Assembly (NCBI RefSeq): GCF_005280195.1
Contig: NZ_SZPR01000001.1
Span: forward strand, 62,001 to 126,000
Direction of reading: 5' to 3'
DNA from: Streptomyces galbus
GTDB taxonomy: Bacteria > Actinomycetota > Actinomycetes > Streptomycetales > Streptomycetaceae
Length of the DNA stretch: 64,000 nt
The notes beneath the pieces are model-generated. The model searched no databases. It was not told the origin of the DNA and saw only the letters and a list, made by a program, of their open reading frames with translations. Every line of letters begins with the position of its first letter. The first letter of the stretch is position 1. Position numbers and translations under genes: made by a program. This document shows, in pieces, positions 34,596 to 43,673 of this stretch.

Positions 34596-34627
34596 GCGAG
34601 GAGGCGGTGACGCTCCTCGCTTTTCTT
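34596..34627 (+). terminator. Rho-independent terminator with U-tract, plus strand
   Basis: GCGAGGA pairs with TCCTCGC, and an inner GCG with CGC, capped by a GTGA (GNRA-type) tetraloop and followed by TTTTCTT. It ends the transcript that a promoter at the RAE would make after about 30 nt; it could also act on any other plus-strand read-through. Confidence 0.7.
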
Positions 34628-34633
34628 GTATCC

Positions 34634-34686
34634 GTCACTCGGCTTTCGTCACTCGGCTTTCGTCACTCCGCTCTCCTCACTCCGCG
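34634..34686. repeat. 14-bp tandem repeat over the csnK stop
   Basis: GTCACTCGGCTTTC occurs twice without change (34634-34661), then a copy with two changes (GTCACTCCGCTCTC) and a partial fourth copy (CTCACTCCGCG). The csnK stop (TCA on this strand, 34677) lies in the last copy. Confidence 0.75.
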
Positions 34687-35648
34687 AAGTGCGCCCGCAG
34701 CCGCTCCTGTGCCCGGGCGTCGGCCCCCACCCGGTCCAGGCCCAGCAGCGCCGCGCCCAGCACCGGCCGGGCCCGGACCACGCGCGCCGCCGCCTTCGGG
34801 GCGCGGGCCGCCAGCCGCTCCCGTATCCCGTCGTCGAGCTGTGCGTGGCCGGCGGTGAGGACACCCCCGCCCAGCAGGACCGGGGCCTCCTCCGTCAGCA
34901 GGTCAAGGCGTGTGAGGGCCACCGTCGCCAGGGCCACCACCTCCTCGGCCAGGCGGTCGACGATGCCCCGGGCGACCGCGTCCCCCGCGGCGGCCGTCGC
35001 GAAGAGCACCGGCGTGAGCTCGTGGCGCCGGTGCGGTGCGAGGCGTTCCAGGTGCAGCGCCTCGATCAGGTCGTACATCGTGCCCAGGCCGAAGTACGCG
35101 GGCAGGGTGCGCGCCAGGTCGGTGGGCGCGCCCCGGCCGTCCTCCGCGCGCGCCGCGCTCCACAGGGCCTCCTCCGCCAGGCCCCAGCCGCCGCCCCAGT
35201 CGCCGGAGATGCGCCCGATGGCCGGGAAGCGAGCCGTGCGGCCGTCGGGGCGCATGCCGACGCAGTTGATGCCGGCGCCGCACACCACGGCCACTCCGCG
35301 CGGCTCGGCCACGCCGGCCCGCAGGATCGCGAAGGTGTCGTTGCGGACCTCCACCGTGTCGCCCCACGCGCGCGCGTGCAGCGCGGCGGCGAGCTGCTCC
35401 TCCTCGACCGGCAGGTCCGCGTTGGCCAGGCACGCCGACACGTGCGCGACCGTGTCCACGCCCGCCACCTCGTACGCGCGCGTGACCGTCGCGGCCAGCT
35501 CCCCGACGGCCGCCGCGACGCCCACGGCGGGCGGCCGGAAGCCGCCGCCGCGGGCCGTGGCCAGGACCCGTCCGTCGGCCGCCACCACCGCGACGTCGGT
35601 CTTGCTGTTGCCCGCGTCGATGGCGAGGACGCTTGCGGTCAGGCCCAC
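34677..35648 (-). CDS. csnK: CsnK: BadF/BadG-type sugar kinase (glucosamine/GlcNAc kinase-like)
   Basis: This 323-aa protein of the N-acetylglucosamine kinase family carries LAIDAGNSKTDVAVV (phosphate 1 loop), RNDTFAILRAG, GVAVVCGAGINCVG and ISGDWGGGWGLAEEAL. It probably phosphorylates the monosaccharide released from imported chitosan oligosaccharides. The GTG start overlaps the csnH stop by 10 bases. It is the last gene of the csn operon; its 3' end lies in a tandem repeat. From memory the S. coelicolor csnK is SCO2662. Confidence 0.87.
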   Translation of the reverse strand: MGLTASVLAIDAGNSKTDVAVVAADGRVLATARGGGFRPPAVGVAAAVGELAATVTRAYEVAGVDTVAHVSACLANADLPVEEEQLAAALHARAWGDTVEVRNDTFAILRAGVAEPRGVAVVCGAGINCVGMRPDGRTARFPAIGRISGDWGGGWGLAEEALWSAARAEDGRGAPTDLARTLPAYFGLGTMYDLIEALHLERLAPHRRHELTPVLFATAAAGDAVARGIVDRLAEEVVALATVALTRLDLLTEEAPVLLGGGVLTAGHAQLDDGIRERLAARAPKAAARVVRARPVLGAALLGLDRVGADARAQERLRAHFAE

Positions 35649-36904
35649 GCGAGGTGCTCCCGGTTGTGTGCGATCAGTTCGTCGGCGAGGCGGTCGGCGT
35701 ACGCGTGCTGCCCGATCAGGGGGTGCGCGAGCAGCGCGCGGACCACGCGGTCGCGCCCGCCGCGCAGCGCCGCCTCCAGCGCCAGGTCCTCGTAGGCGGT
35801 CACGTGCGCCATCAGGCCCGCGTACAGCGGGTCCACGCGCGGCACGGGCAGCGGGGAGGCGCCCTGCGCGCCGACGGCGGCCTGCACCTCGATCACCGCG
35901 TCCGCGGGCAGGAACGGCAGCGTGCCGTGGTTGTAGGTGTTCACCACCTGGTAGGGGCTGCCGCCCCCGCCGAGCAGTGCCGCCGCCAGGTCCACGGCCG
36001 CCTCCGAGTAGAAGGCACCGCCGCGCCGCGCCAGCAGCTCAGGCTTCTCGTCCAGCGCCGGGTCGCCGTACATCTGGAGCAACTCGCGCTCCATCGCCGC
36101 CACTTCGGCGGCCCGGGGCGGCTTGGTGCGCTGCTCCTCGACGACCTCGTCGTGGGCGTAGAAGTAGCGCAGGTAGTACGACGGGACCACGCCGAGCCGG
36201 TCCAGCAGCGACCGGGGAAGGCGCAGGTCGGCCGCGATCGCCTCGGCGTGGCCGGCCAGCAGCTTGGGCAGGACGTCCTCGCCCTCGGGGCCGCCGAGGC
36301 GCACGCCCGTCTCCCACGTCAGGTGGTTCAGGCCCACGTGGTCCAGGTGCACCTGCGCCGGGGACACCCCGAGCAGCGCCGCGAACTTGCGCTGGAAGCC
36401 GATGGCCACGTTGCACAGCCCGACCGAGCGGTGGCCGGCCTTCAGCAGGGCCCGGGTGACGATGCCGACCGGGTTGGTGAAGTCGACGATCCAGGCCCGC
36501 GGGTTGGTGCGGCGGACCCGCTCGGCGATGTCGAGGACGACCGGGACCGTGCGCAGCGCCTTGGCCAGGCCGCCGGCGCCGGTCGTCTCCTGGCCGACGC
36601 AGCCGCACTCCAGGGGCCAGGTCTCGTCCTGTTCCCGGGCGGCCTGGCCGCCGACGCGCAGCTGCAGCAGCACCGCGTCGGCGCCGTCCACGCCCGCGTC
36701 CAGGTCGGTCGTGGTGACGATCCGGCCGTCGTGGCCCTGCTTGGCGAAGATGCGCCGGGCCAGGCCGCCGACCAGGTCGAGCCGGTCGGCGGCCGGGTCG
36801 ACCAGCACGAGTTCCTCGACGGGCAGGGTGTCCCTGAGACGGGCGAAGCCGTCGACGAGTTCGGGGGTGTAGGTCGAGCCTCCGCCGACCACGGTGAGTT
36901 TCAT
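35639..36904 (-). CDS. csnH: CsnH: GH4 family glycosidase
   Basis: This 421-aa GH4 enzyme uses NAD and a metal ion, unlike common glycosidases. The N-terminal Rossmann motif MKLTVVGGGSTYTPELVDG, the NPVG region (IVDFTNPVGIVTRALL), the metal-binding VGLCNVAIG cysteine-asparagine and the GLNHLTW histidine are all present. Within the csn operon it likely hydrolyses glucosamine oligosaccharides or their phosphates inside the cell. ATG 36904 is 7 bases from the csnG stop. Confidence 0.9.
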   Translation of the reverse strand: MKLTVVGGGSTYTPELVDGFARLRDTLPVEELVLVDPAADRLDLVGGLARRIFAKQGHDGRIVTTTDLDAGVDGADAVLLQLRVGGQAAREQDETWPLECGCVGQETTGAGGLAKALRTVPVVLDIAERVRRTNPRAWIVDFTNPVGIVTRALLKAGHRSVGLCNVAIGFQRKFAALLGVSPAQVHLDHVGLNHLTWETGVRLGGPEGEDVLPKLLAGHAEAIAADLRLPRSLLDRLGVVPSYYLRYFYAHDEVVEEQRTKPPRAAEVAAMERELLQMYGDPALDEKPELLARRGGAFYSEAAVDLAAALLGGGGSPYQVVNTYNHGTLPFLPADAVIEVQAAVGAQGASPLPVPRVDPLYAGLMAHVTAYEDLALEAALRGGRDRVVRALLAHPLIGQHAYADRLADELIAHNREHLAWA

Positions 36905-36911
36905 ATCCGGA

Positions 36912-37805
36912 TCAACCCTTCACTCCGGTCAGCGTGACGCCCTCGACGAACGCCTTCTGCGCGAAGAAGAACACGAGGATCACGGGGGCCATGACCAGCA
37001 CGGTGGCGGCCATGGTGAGGTTCCAGTCGGTGTGGTGCATGCCCTTGAAGGACTCCAGGCCGTAGGACAGCGTCCAGGCGCCGGGGTTCTCCGAGGCGTA
37101 GATCTGCGGCCCGAAGTAGTCGTTCCAGGCGTAGAAGAACTGGAACAGGGCCACCGCGGCGATGCCGGGCTTGGCCATCGGGACGATGACCCGCAGCAGG
37201 GTGCGCAGGTCGCCGCAGCCGTCGACCTTGGCCGCGTCGACGTACTCGTTGGGGATGGTCGTCAGGAACTGCCGCAGCAGGAAGATCGAGAACGCGTCGC
37301 CGAACGCCATGGGCACGATCAGCGGCCACAGCGTGCCCGACAGGTCGAGCTGCTTCGCCCAGAACAGGTACATCGGGATGACGACCACCTGCGGCGGCAG
37401 CATCATCATCGAGATCACCAGCATCAGCGCCAGGTTGCGGCCGCGGAAGCGGAACTTGGCGAGCGCGTACGCCACCGGCAGCGAGGAGACGACCGTGAGG
37501 ACGGTCCCCAGCCCCGCGTACAGGAGGGTGTTGCGCCACCAGGTCAGGAAGCCCGGGGTGTCCAGCACGCGTTGGTAGTTGTCCCACTCCCAGGGGTGCG
37601 GGAGCAGGTCGCGGCTGAGCGCCTGGCTGTCGCTCATCAGCGAGGTCAGCAGGACAAACACGAACGGCAGGGTGAAGAACAGCGCGGCCGCGACGCCCAG
37701 CGCGTGCACGGCGATCCACTCCAGCAGCGCCCTGCGCCGGGCGGTGCGCCGCGCGTCGGGCGCCGGGGCGTCCAACGCGACGGGTTTGTCCAGTACTTGG
37801 GCCAT
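36912..37805 (-). CDS. csnG: CsnG: ABC transporter permease, MalG type
   Basis: This 297-aa permease has six predicted transmembrane segments and the EAA loop of sugar ABC importers (EYVDAAKVDGCGDLRTLLRV, then IVPMAKPG). It forms the membrane channel with CsnF for chitosan-derived oligosaccharides delivered by CsnE. As in other streptomycete sugar importers no ATPase is encoded here; MsiK-type ATPases usually serve them. ATG 37805 lies 3 bases after the csnF stop, so the two are coupled. Confidence 0.92.
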   Translation of the reverse strand: MAQVLDKPVALDAPAPDARRTARRRALLEWIAVHALGVAAALFFTLPFVFVLLTSLMSDSQALSRDLLPHPWEWDNYQRVLDTPGFLTWWRNTLLYAGLGTVLTVVSSLPVAYALAKFRFRGRNLALMLVISMMMLPPQVVVIPMYLFWAKQLDLSGTLWPLIVPMAFGDAFSIFLLRQFLTTIPNEYVDAAKVDGCGDLRTLLRVIVPMAKPGIAAVALFQFFYAWNDYFGPQIYASENPGAWTLSYGLESFKGMHHTDWNLTMAATVLVMAPVILVFFFAQKAFVEGVTLTGVKG

Positions 37806-37808
37806 GCG

Positions 37809-38750
37809 TCAGTCACCTGCCTGGATGAGCCCGCCCCGGCGCCGCATCAGCAACGCGGTGAACGCCATCGACAGGGCGAAGAGGACCAGGGCCACCACGC
37901 ACGCCGAGCCGTAGTCGAAGCGCTGGAAGCCGAGGTTGTAGACGAGCTGGGGGAGGGTGAGCGTGGAGTGCTCCGGGTAGCCGGGCTCGAACATGGTGCC
38001 CGCGCCCTGGATGACCCCCGAGGCGACCTTTCCGGCCACCAGGGGCTGCGTGTAGTACTGCATGGTCTGGATCACGCCCGTGACCACGGCGAACATCACG
38101 ATCGGCGAGATGTTCGGCAGCGTCACGAAGCGGAACCGCTGCCACGCCGAGGCGCCGTCCAGCTCGGCGGCCTCGTACTGCTCCTTCGGCACGTCCAGCA
38201 GCGCCGCCATGAAGATGACCATGAGGTCGCCGATGCCCCACAGGGCGAGCAGGGTCAGCGCCGGCTTGGACCAGGCGGGGTCGTTGAACCAGCCCGGCGC
38301 GGGCAGACCGACCTTCTCCAGGAGGGAGTTGACCGGTCCGGTCCCGGGGTTGAGCAGGAAGGCGAACGCCATGGTGGCCGCCACCGGCGGGGCGAGGTAG
38401 GGCAGGTAGAACAGCGTGCGGAAGACGCCCGTGCCGGTCCTGATCCGGGTGATCAGCAGGCCCACGCCCAGGCCGAACAGCACCCGCAGCGTGACCATCA
38501 CCAGGACCAGCCAGAGCGTGTTGCGCAGCGCCGGCCAGAAGAAGGGGTAGTGCTCGAAGACGTACGTCCAGTTCTTCGTGCCGCTCCACGTCGGCGGCCG
38601 GAAGCCGTCGTAGTGCATGAACGAGAAGTACACGGTCGACAGGAGCGGGTAGGCGAAGAAGACCGCGAAGCCGATCAGCCAGGGCGACAGGAAGGCGATC
38701 GTCCGCAGGGCCGCGCGGCGGCGCTTGGCGGCGAGGGTGACGGTGCTCAT
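37809..38750 (-). CDS. csnF: CsnF: ABC transporter permease, MalF type
   Basis: This 313-aa permease has a hydrophobic N-terminal segment (AFLSPWLIGFAVFFAYPLLS), further membrane helices and the EAA loop (EQYEAAELDGASAWQRFRFV, then TLPNISPI). It pairs with CsnG. ATG 38750 is 17 bases after the csnE stop. Confidence 0.92.
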   Translation of the reverse strand: MSTVTLAAKRRRAALRTIAFLSPWLIGFAVFFAYPLLSTVYFSFMHYDGFRPPTWSGTKNWTYVFEHYPFFWPALRNTLWLVLVMVTLRVLFGLGVGLLITRIRTGTGVFRTLFYLPYLAPPVAATMAFAFLLNPGTGPVNSLLEKVGLPAPGWFNDPAWSKPALTLLALWGIGDLMVIFMAALLDVPKEQYEAAELDGASAWQRFRFVTLPNISPIVMFAVVTGVIQTMQYYTQPLVAGKVASGVIQGAGTMFEPGYPEHSTLTLPQLVYNLGFQRFDYGSACVVALVLFALSMAFTALLMRRRGGLIQAGD

Positions 38751-38767
38751 GGCGGCGGGCCCCCGGG

Positions 38768-40117
38768 CTACTTCGCCTGCGCGATGTCCGTGTCGATCTG
38801 CGCGGCGGCCTTCTTCAGGCCGGCCCGCAGGTCGGTGACCTTGCCGCTCTCGTAGTCGTAGCCGAGCTGCTGGATCGTGGTGAGGTACACGCCGCCGTTG
38901 ACGGTCGCCGGGGACGTCGTGGAGTGCGGGTTCGCGGCGATGTCCAGGAACGTCTTGAAGCGCGGGTCGTACTTCAGGTCCGGGGACTTCAGGGCGGCGA
39001 GCGTGGAGGGCACGTTGTGGATGGCGTTGGAGAAGCCCACCACCGCGTCCGTGTCGGTGGTCATGTACTTCACCAGCTCCCAGGCCGCGTTCTGCTTGTG
39101 GCTGGTGGCCGCGATGCCCGCGATGGTGCCGGTGATGTAGCCCTTGCCGTACTCGTCGGCCCGGTCGTCCGGGACGGGCAGCGGGGCGACGCCGATCTCG
39201 AAGCCGGGCTCGGCCTCCTCGGCCATGCCCAGGCGCCACTCGCCGTCGAGCTGCATGGCGACCTGGCCGGTGTGGAAGGGGTGCTTGGGCCCCCACTCGT
39301 CGCCGAGCCCGGAGCGGAACTTCTCCAGCTTCTTGAACCCGCCGAGCGAGTCGACCAGGTTCTTCTGCATCGTGAAGGCGGCGGCCACGGCCGGGTCGGT
39401 GGCGAGGGTCGACTTGCCGTCCTGGTCGAAGTACGTGGGCGAGAACTGGCCCAGGTAGTGCTCGGTCGTGCTCTCCCAGCCGTGGTAGTTCGGCATGAAG
39501 CCCAGCTGCTTGAAGCCGTCGCCCTGCGGGACCGTCAGCTTCTTGGCGTCCGCCGCGAACTCCGACCAGGTCTTCGGCGGCGCGGCGATGCCGGCCTTCC
39601 GGAACGCCGTCTTGTTGTAGTACAGGCCGTAGGCGTCGCCCAGCAGCGGGACGGTGCAGCGGTTCCCGTCGTACTGGGTGTACTCGTTCATCGCCTTCGG
39701 GAACGTCGTCTCCGGGTCGATCTTCGCCTTCTCGAAGAAGGGGTTGAGGTCGACCAGCGCGCCGGAGGAGCAGAACTTGCCCACGTTGTTGGTGGTGAAC
39801 GAGGAGATCACGTCGGGCGCCTTGCTGCCGCCCGCGCGCAGCGCCTGGTTGATCTTGTCGTCGGTCATGTTGCCGACGACGGTCACGTGGATGTCGGGGT
39901 GGGTCTTCTCGAAGCCGGCGACCAGGTTCTTGACGGCCTCGACCTCGTTCGGCGCGCTCCAGGCGTGCCAGAAGGTGAGGGTCGTCTCCTTCGAGGCGTC
40001 GTCGTCGGCGCCGGCCGACGACTGGCCGGTGCAGGCGGTGGCGCACAGGGCCAGCGCCGTGACGGCACTCAGGGCGAAGGCCGCTTTCCGGGCGGCTCGG
40101 GGCAGGGATCGGGGCAT
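38768..40117 (-). CDS. csnE: CsnE: sugar-binding lipoprotein of the chitosan-oligosaccharide importer
   Basis: This 449-aa extracytoplasmic binding protein has a signal peptide ending in the lipobox-like ALCATAC (lipidated Cys about residue 29), followed by TGQSSAGADDD. The mature part is of the sugar ABC type (TLTFWHAWSAPNEVEAVKNL; AYGLYYNKTAFRKAGI; GQVAMQLDGEW). In S. coelicolor CsnE binds glucosamine oligosaccharides. ATG 40117 has GGGAGGT upstream. It follows csnR by 92 bases. Confidence 0.92.
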   Translation of the reverse strand: MPRSLPRAARKAAFALSAVTALALCATACTGQSSAGADDDASKETTLTFWHAWSAPNEVEAVKNLVAGFEKTHPDIHVTVVGNMTDDKINQALRAGGSKAPDVISSFTTNNVGKFCSSGALVDLNPFFEKAKIDPETTFPKAMNEYTQYDGNRCTVPLLGDAYGLYYNKTAFRKAGIAAPPKTWSEFAADAKKLTVPQGDGFKQLGFMPNYHGWESTTEHYLGQFSPTYFDQDGKSTLATDPAVAAAFTMQKNLVDSLGGFKKLEKFRSGLGDEWGPKHPFHTGQVAMQLDGEWRLGMAEEAEPGFEIGVAPLPVPDDRADEYGKGYITGTIAGIAATSHKQNAAWELVKYMTTDTDAVVGFSNAIHNVPSTLAALKSPDLKYDPRFKTFLDIAANPHSTTSPATVNGGVYLTTIQQLGYDYESGKVTDLRAGLKKAAAQIDTDIAQAK

Positions 40118-40209
40118 GGCGGGACCTCCCGGTGGCGGGCGAGGACGGTGAGGGAAGGGCAGCAGCAGCGGTTGCGGGGGGTTGCGGGGGCTGAGGGGCC
40201 GGTGACGGG

Positions 40210-41433
40210 TCAGCGAGAGGTGTCGAAGACCTCGTCCCGGGTGGCCGCCAGCGCGCTCTCCAGCGCGCCGCGCAGCACGGGGTGTTCCTGGACGTCGCCG
40301 ACGACGAGTTTCGGCCGGGACGCGGCCAGTTCCTCCAGTTCGGCCTGGACGAGGGCGCGCAGCATCTCGCCGCCGGCCGTCAGCGAGGCGCCGGACAGGA
40401 CGACGAGTTCGGGGTCGAGGACGGAGACCAGCGAGGCCAGACCGGTCGCCAGCCGGGTCGCGTAGGTCTGCAGCAGCAGCCGGTGCGCGGCGGTGTCCTC
40501 GGCGGCGGCCCGGGCCACCAGGGCGGCCGCCGCCTCGGCGTACGGCCCGGACGGCACGTCGGCCAGGCCGAGTTCGCGCGCCAGCCGGGGCAGCGCCTGG
40601 GAGCCGGCCAGCTCCTGGTAGCCGCCGCTGTTCGCCTTGGTGACGTGCCGGACCAGCGGGGCGCCCGGGACCGGCAGGAAACCCACCTCTCCCGCACCGC
40701 CGGTCCAGCCGCGGTGCAGCCGGCCGCCGAGGACCAGGGCGGCACCGAGGCCCTCCTGGTTCCACAGCAGGACGAAGTCCTCGTGGCCGCGGGCCGCGCC
40801 GAGCCGCTGCTCGGCGAGCGCGACCAGGTTGACGTCGTTCTCGTACTCCACCGGCACCGGGAGGGCCGCCGCGAGGTCGTCCAGCAGGCTGGGGGAGTGC
40901 CAGCCCGGCAGGTGCGAGGCGTAGCGCAGCCGGCCCGTGCCCGGGTCGAACGCGCCGGGCGTGCCCACCACGATCCGGTGCACGTCGTCGCGGGTGAGCC
41001 CGGCGGCCTTGACCGCGCCGTCGAGCGCGTCGGTGACCTGCCGCACGACGGACCCGGCGGCGCGCCGGCCCGGGGTGGGCACTTCGTGGGTGGCCACCGT
41101 GCGGCCGGTGATGTCGGCGACGGCGGCCAGCACCCGGTCGGGGGTGACGTCGAGCCCGGCGACGTGGGCGGCGGCCGGGTTGACCTCGTAGAGCTGGGCG
41201 CTGGGGCCCGGCCGGCCCTCGCTGGTGCCGGTCGCCAGGACCAGCCCGGCGGCCTCCAGGCGGGCCAGGAGCTGGCTGGCGGTCGGCTTGGACAGGCCGG
41301 TGAGCTTGCCGATGCGGGTGCGCGACAGGGGTCCGTGCTCCAGCAGGAGGTCCAGGGCGGCACGGTCGTTCATGGCGCGCAGGACGCGCGGGGTGCCCGG
41401 CGTACCGGCGGTTCCTGCCATGGGTCTCGACAC
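40210..41433 (-). CDS. csnR: CsnR: ROK-family repressor of the csn operon
   Basis: This 407-aa protein has an N-terminal winged helix-turn-helix (LDLLLEHGPLSRTRIGKLTG, then LSKPTASQLLARLE) and a ROK sugar-sensing domain with GLDVTPDRVLAAVADITG, VVGTPGAFD, ENDVNLVALAE and GVALVLGG-like GAALVLGGRLHRGW. It represses the csn operon and, in other streptomycetes, the chitosanase gene. I chose GTG 41433 because it has GGAGAGG upstream; ATG 41421 is also possible. The operator lies about 92 bases upstream. It is the first gene of the operon, so it is probably autoregulated. Confidence 0.9.
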   Translation of the reverse strand: MSRPMAGTAGTPGTPRVLRAMNDRAALDLLLEHGPLSRTRIGKLTGLSKPTASQLLARLEAAGLVLATGTSEGRPGPSAQLYEVNPAAAHVAGLDVTPDRVLAAVADITGRTVATHEVPTPGRRAAGSVVRQVTDALDGAVKAAGLTRDDVHRIVVGTPGAFDPGTGRLRYASHLPGWHSPSLLDDLAAALPVPVEYENDVNLVALAEQRLGAARGHEDFVLLWNQEGLGAALVLGGRLHRGWTGGAGEVGFLPVPGAPLVRHVTKANSGGYQELAGSQALPRLARELGLADVPSGPYAEAAAALVARAAAEDTAAHRLLLQTYATRLATGLASLVSVLDPELVVLSGASLTAGGEMLRALVQAELEELAASRPKLVVGDVQEHPVLRGALESALAATRDEVFDTSR

Positions 41434-41524
41434 CTGCCTCTCCGGCTGCCCAGCTTCCCAGCGAGCCGGTCGCACCGTCCAGTCGCGATCACCGGCCGAC
41501 GGTCCGCCGGCCGGAGATCACTGT

Positions 41525-41539
41525 TAGGAAAGTTTCCTA
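41525..41539 (-). promoter_or_regulatory. CsnR operator
   Basis: TAGGAAAGTTTCCTA is a perfect palindrome around one central base. It agrees with the CsnR-binding box AGGAAA-N-TTTCCT as I recall it, and lies upstream of csnR. Further out, GGCGTCAATAGGCGACGCC near 41576-41594 forms a small hairpin between the divergent regions of csnR and mscS. Confidence 0.85.
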
Positions 41540-41658
41540 TCGGGATGGGAGGAACGTAAGCCCCGGCGGAAGAGGGCGTCAATAGGCGACGCCGCCGAGG
41601 AGACGGAGTCGTTACCTCGGGGGCGTCGCGGAAGACGGGGGTGCGCCGGCGGGCGCGG

Positions 41659-42825
41659 CTACTTGCCGGGCGGGGCCGGCCGCTGCGGGGTGATCGGGGC
41701 CGTCGCCGCCACCTGCGGCGAGTCGGCGTTGGCGTACACGGACGGCGCGGCCGCCGCGGCCGCCGGGTCCGCGGCGGCGGCCTCGGCGTCCTCCACCGAC
41801 GTCGCGCCGCCCACGATGCGGATGTCCGCCGCGTCGAAGGCCCGCTTGATGCGCCAGCGCAGCTCGCGCTCCACCGCCACCGCCTTGCCCGGCATGGTCT
41901 TCGCCGAGACCCGCAGCACCATGGAGTCGATGAGCACCGAGTCCAGGCCGAGGACCTCCACCGGGCTCCACAGGAACTCGTTCCAGGGCTCTTCCTTGCT
42001 CATCTTCTCGGCGACCTCGGCCAGCGTCGACCGGAGCCGGTCCAGGTCCTCGCTCGCCTTCACGGTCACGTCGACCCCGGCCGTGGCCCAGCCCTGGGAG
42101 AGGTTGCCGATCCGCTTGACCTCGCCGTTGCGCACGTACCAGATCTCGCCGCTGTCGCCGCGCAGCTTGGTCACGCGCAGCCCGACCTCGATCACCTCGC
42201 CGGAGGCCACGCCGGCGTCGATCGTGTCGCCGACGCCGTACTGGTCCTCCAGGATCATGAACACGCCCGACAGGAAGTCCGTGACCAGGTTGCGGGCGCC
42301 GAAGCCGATCGCCACGCCCGCGACACCGGCCGACGCCAGCAGCGGCGCCAGGTTGATCTTGAAGGTGGACAGCACCATCAGCGCCGCCGTGCCGAGGATC
42401 AGGAAGCTCGCCACCGAGCGCAGCACCGAGCCGATCGCCGCCGAGCGCTGCCGGCGCCGCTCGGCGTTGACCAGCAGCCCGCCCAGGCCGCTGCCGTCCA
42501 GGCTCTGCGGGGTGCGGCCCATCCGGTCGATCAGCTGGGTGATGGCCCGCCGCACCACCGCCCGCAGCGCCACCGCCACGACCACGACGAGCAGGATCTG
42601 CAGCCCCATCGCCAGCCACGTCGACCAGTTCTGCTCGACCCACCCGGCCGCGTTCGCCGCGCTCTCGTGCGCGTCCTCGAGCGTGGGCACCGACACCGCC
42701 GGCGACTGGGAGGGCGACGGCGACGGCGAGGGACCGGCGGCCAGCCGGAACACCGACGCGGACGACACAGACGACGAAAACGACGCGGACGACGCGAGGG
42801 ACGCGTACGACGCGACAACGGACAC
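41659..42825 (-). CDS. mscS: MscS-type small-conductance mechanosensitive channel
   Basis: At 388 aa it has a variable Ser/Pro-rich N terminus (PSPSPSPSQSPAVS), three predicted membrane helices and the pore-lining AGVAGVAIGFGARNLVTDFL. The beta domain follows (EDQYGVGDTIDAGVASGEVI; TKLRGDSGEIWYVRNGEV), then a C-terminal domain with a low-complexity Ala-rich tail. It releases solutes during osmotic downshock. GTG 42825 has CTGGAGG upstream. The N-terminal Ser/Asp-rich leader and poly-Ala tail are unusual additions. Confidence 0.9.
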   Translation of the reverse strand: MSVVASYASLASSASFSSSVSSASVFRLAAGPSPSPSPSQSPAVSVPTLEDAHESAANAAGWVEQNWSTWLAMGLQILLVVVVAVALRAVVRRAITQLIDRMGRTPQSLDGSGLGGLLVNAERRRQRSAAIGSVLRSVASFLILGTAALMVLSTFKINLAPLLASAGVAGVAIGFGARNLVTDFLSGVFMILEDQYGVGDTIDAGVASGEVIEVGLRVTKLRGDSGEIWYVRNGEVKRIGNLSQGWATAGVDVTVKASEDLDRLRSTLAEVAEKMSKEEPWNEFLWSPVEVLGLDSVLIDSMVLRVSAKTMPGKAVAVERELRWRIKRAFDAADIRIVGGATSVEDAEAAAADPAAAAAAPSVYANADSPQVAATAPITPQRPAPPGK

Positions 42826-43136
42826 GGCAGGAACCTCCAGGTGCGGTCCACCCGGCCGGTACGGCGGTCAGGGTCGTCGAGGTCACGGAAAGGTCACCGG
42901 ACGGGCAGGTCCACCACACTAACGGGGCATCGTGTGCGGGTCCGACGGATGCGCCGCGGAGAGACCGTGCTCACCTGGGCTTGGACCCCGGCCGGTGCGG
43001 GGGATGCTCCGGGTGTGGTCGAAAACACTCCCAGCCCGTTACCGGGACATGGTGGCGCGTTCACCAGGCATGAGGGGAGACTGAAGCAGATCGTCCCGGC
43101 GCGAGCCACGCGCCGCCGGCGTACAAGGAGGCATCC
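42826..43136. other. Divergent intergenic region without a gene
   Basis: This 311-base region between the mscS and HNH genes holds both leaders. The AAGGAGG Shine-Dalgarno of the HNH gene is at its right end. I see no RNA gene, repeat or palindrome worth naming. Confidence 0.6.
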
Positions 43137-43673
43137 GTGCCGCACGTCCTGGTCCTCAACGCGTCGTACGAGCCGCTCGGCGTCGTACCGCTCCGCCGCG
43201 CGCTCGTCCTCGTCCTCGAGAACAAGGCCGTCTGCCTCGAGGAGTCCGGCGCCTTCCTGCACAGCGCGACCGTCACCGTCCCCGCTCCCAGCGTGGTCCG
43301 GCTCAAGCGATTCGTACGGGTTCCCTACCGGGGGCCCGTTCCTCTGACCCGCCGGGCGCTGTTCGCCCGCGACGGGGGCCGGTGCATGTACTGCGGTGGC
43401 GTCGCAACCAGCGTCGACCACGTCATCCCGCGCAGCCGCGGGGGCAAGCACGTCTGGGACAACGTGGTGGCGTCCTGCCGCCGCTGCAACCACGTGAAGG
43501 CCGACCGCCACCTGGTCGAACTCGGCTGGCGGCTGCGCCACAAACCCGCTCCGCCCACCGGGCTGGCCTGGCGCATCATCGGCACCGGCCACAGGGACCC
43601 GCGCTGGCTGCCCTACCTCCAGCCCTACGGCGCGGACGACGCACTGGCCCGGATCGACGGCATCTCCGCCTGA
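43137..43673 (+). CDS. HNH endonuclease-type protein
   Basis: The 178-aa protein has the HNH core: RALFARDGGRCMYCGG, then SVDHVIPRSRGGKHVWDNVV, and SCRRCNHVKADR, so the two CxxC zinc pairs and the DH/N catalytic residues are present. The N terminus (VLVLNASYEPLGVVPLRRAL) is typical of a widely conserved actinobacterial HNH family of unknown role. GTG 43137 follows ACAAGGAGG. It is divergent from mscS. It may act in DNA repair or defence; it is not next to any phage gene. Confidence 0.88.
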   Translation: MPHVLVLNASYEPLGVVPLRRALVLVLENKAVCLEESGAFLHSATVTVPAPSVVRLKRFVRVPYRGPVPLTRRALFARDGGRCMYCGGVATSVDHVIPRSRGGKHVWDNVVASCRRCNHVKADRHLVELGWRLRHKPAPPTGLAWRIIGTGHRDPRWLPYLQPYGADDALARIDGISA

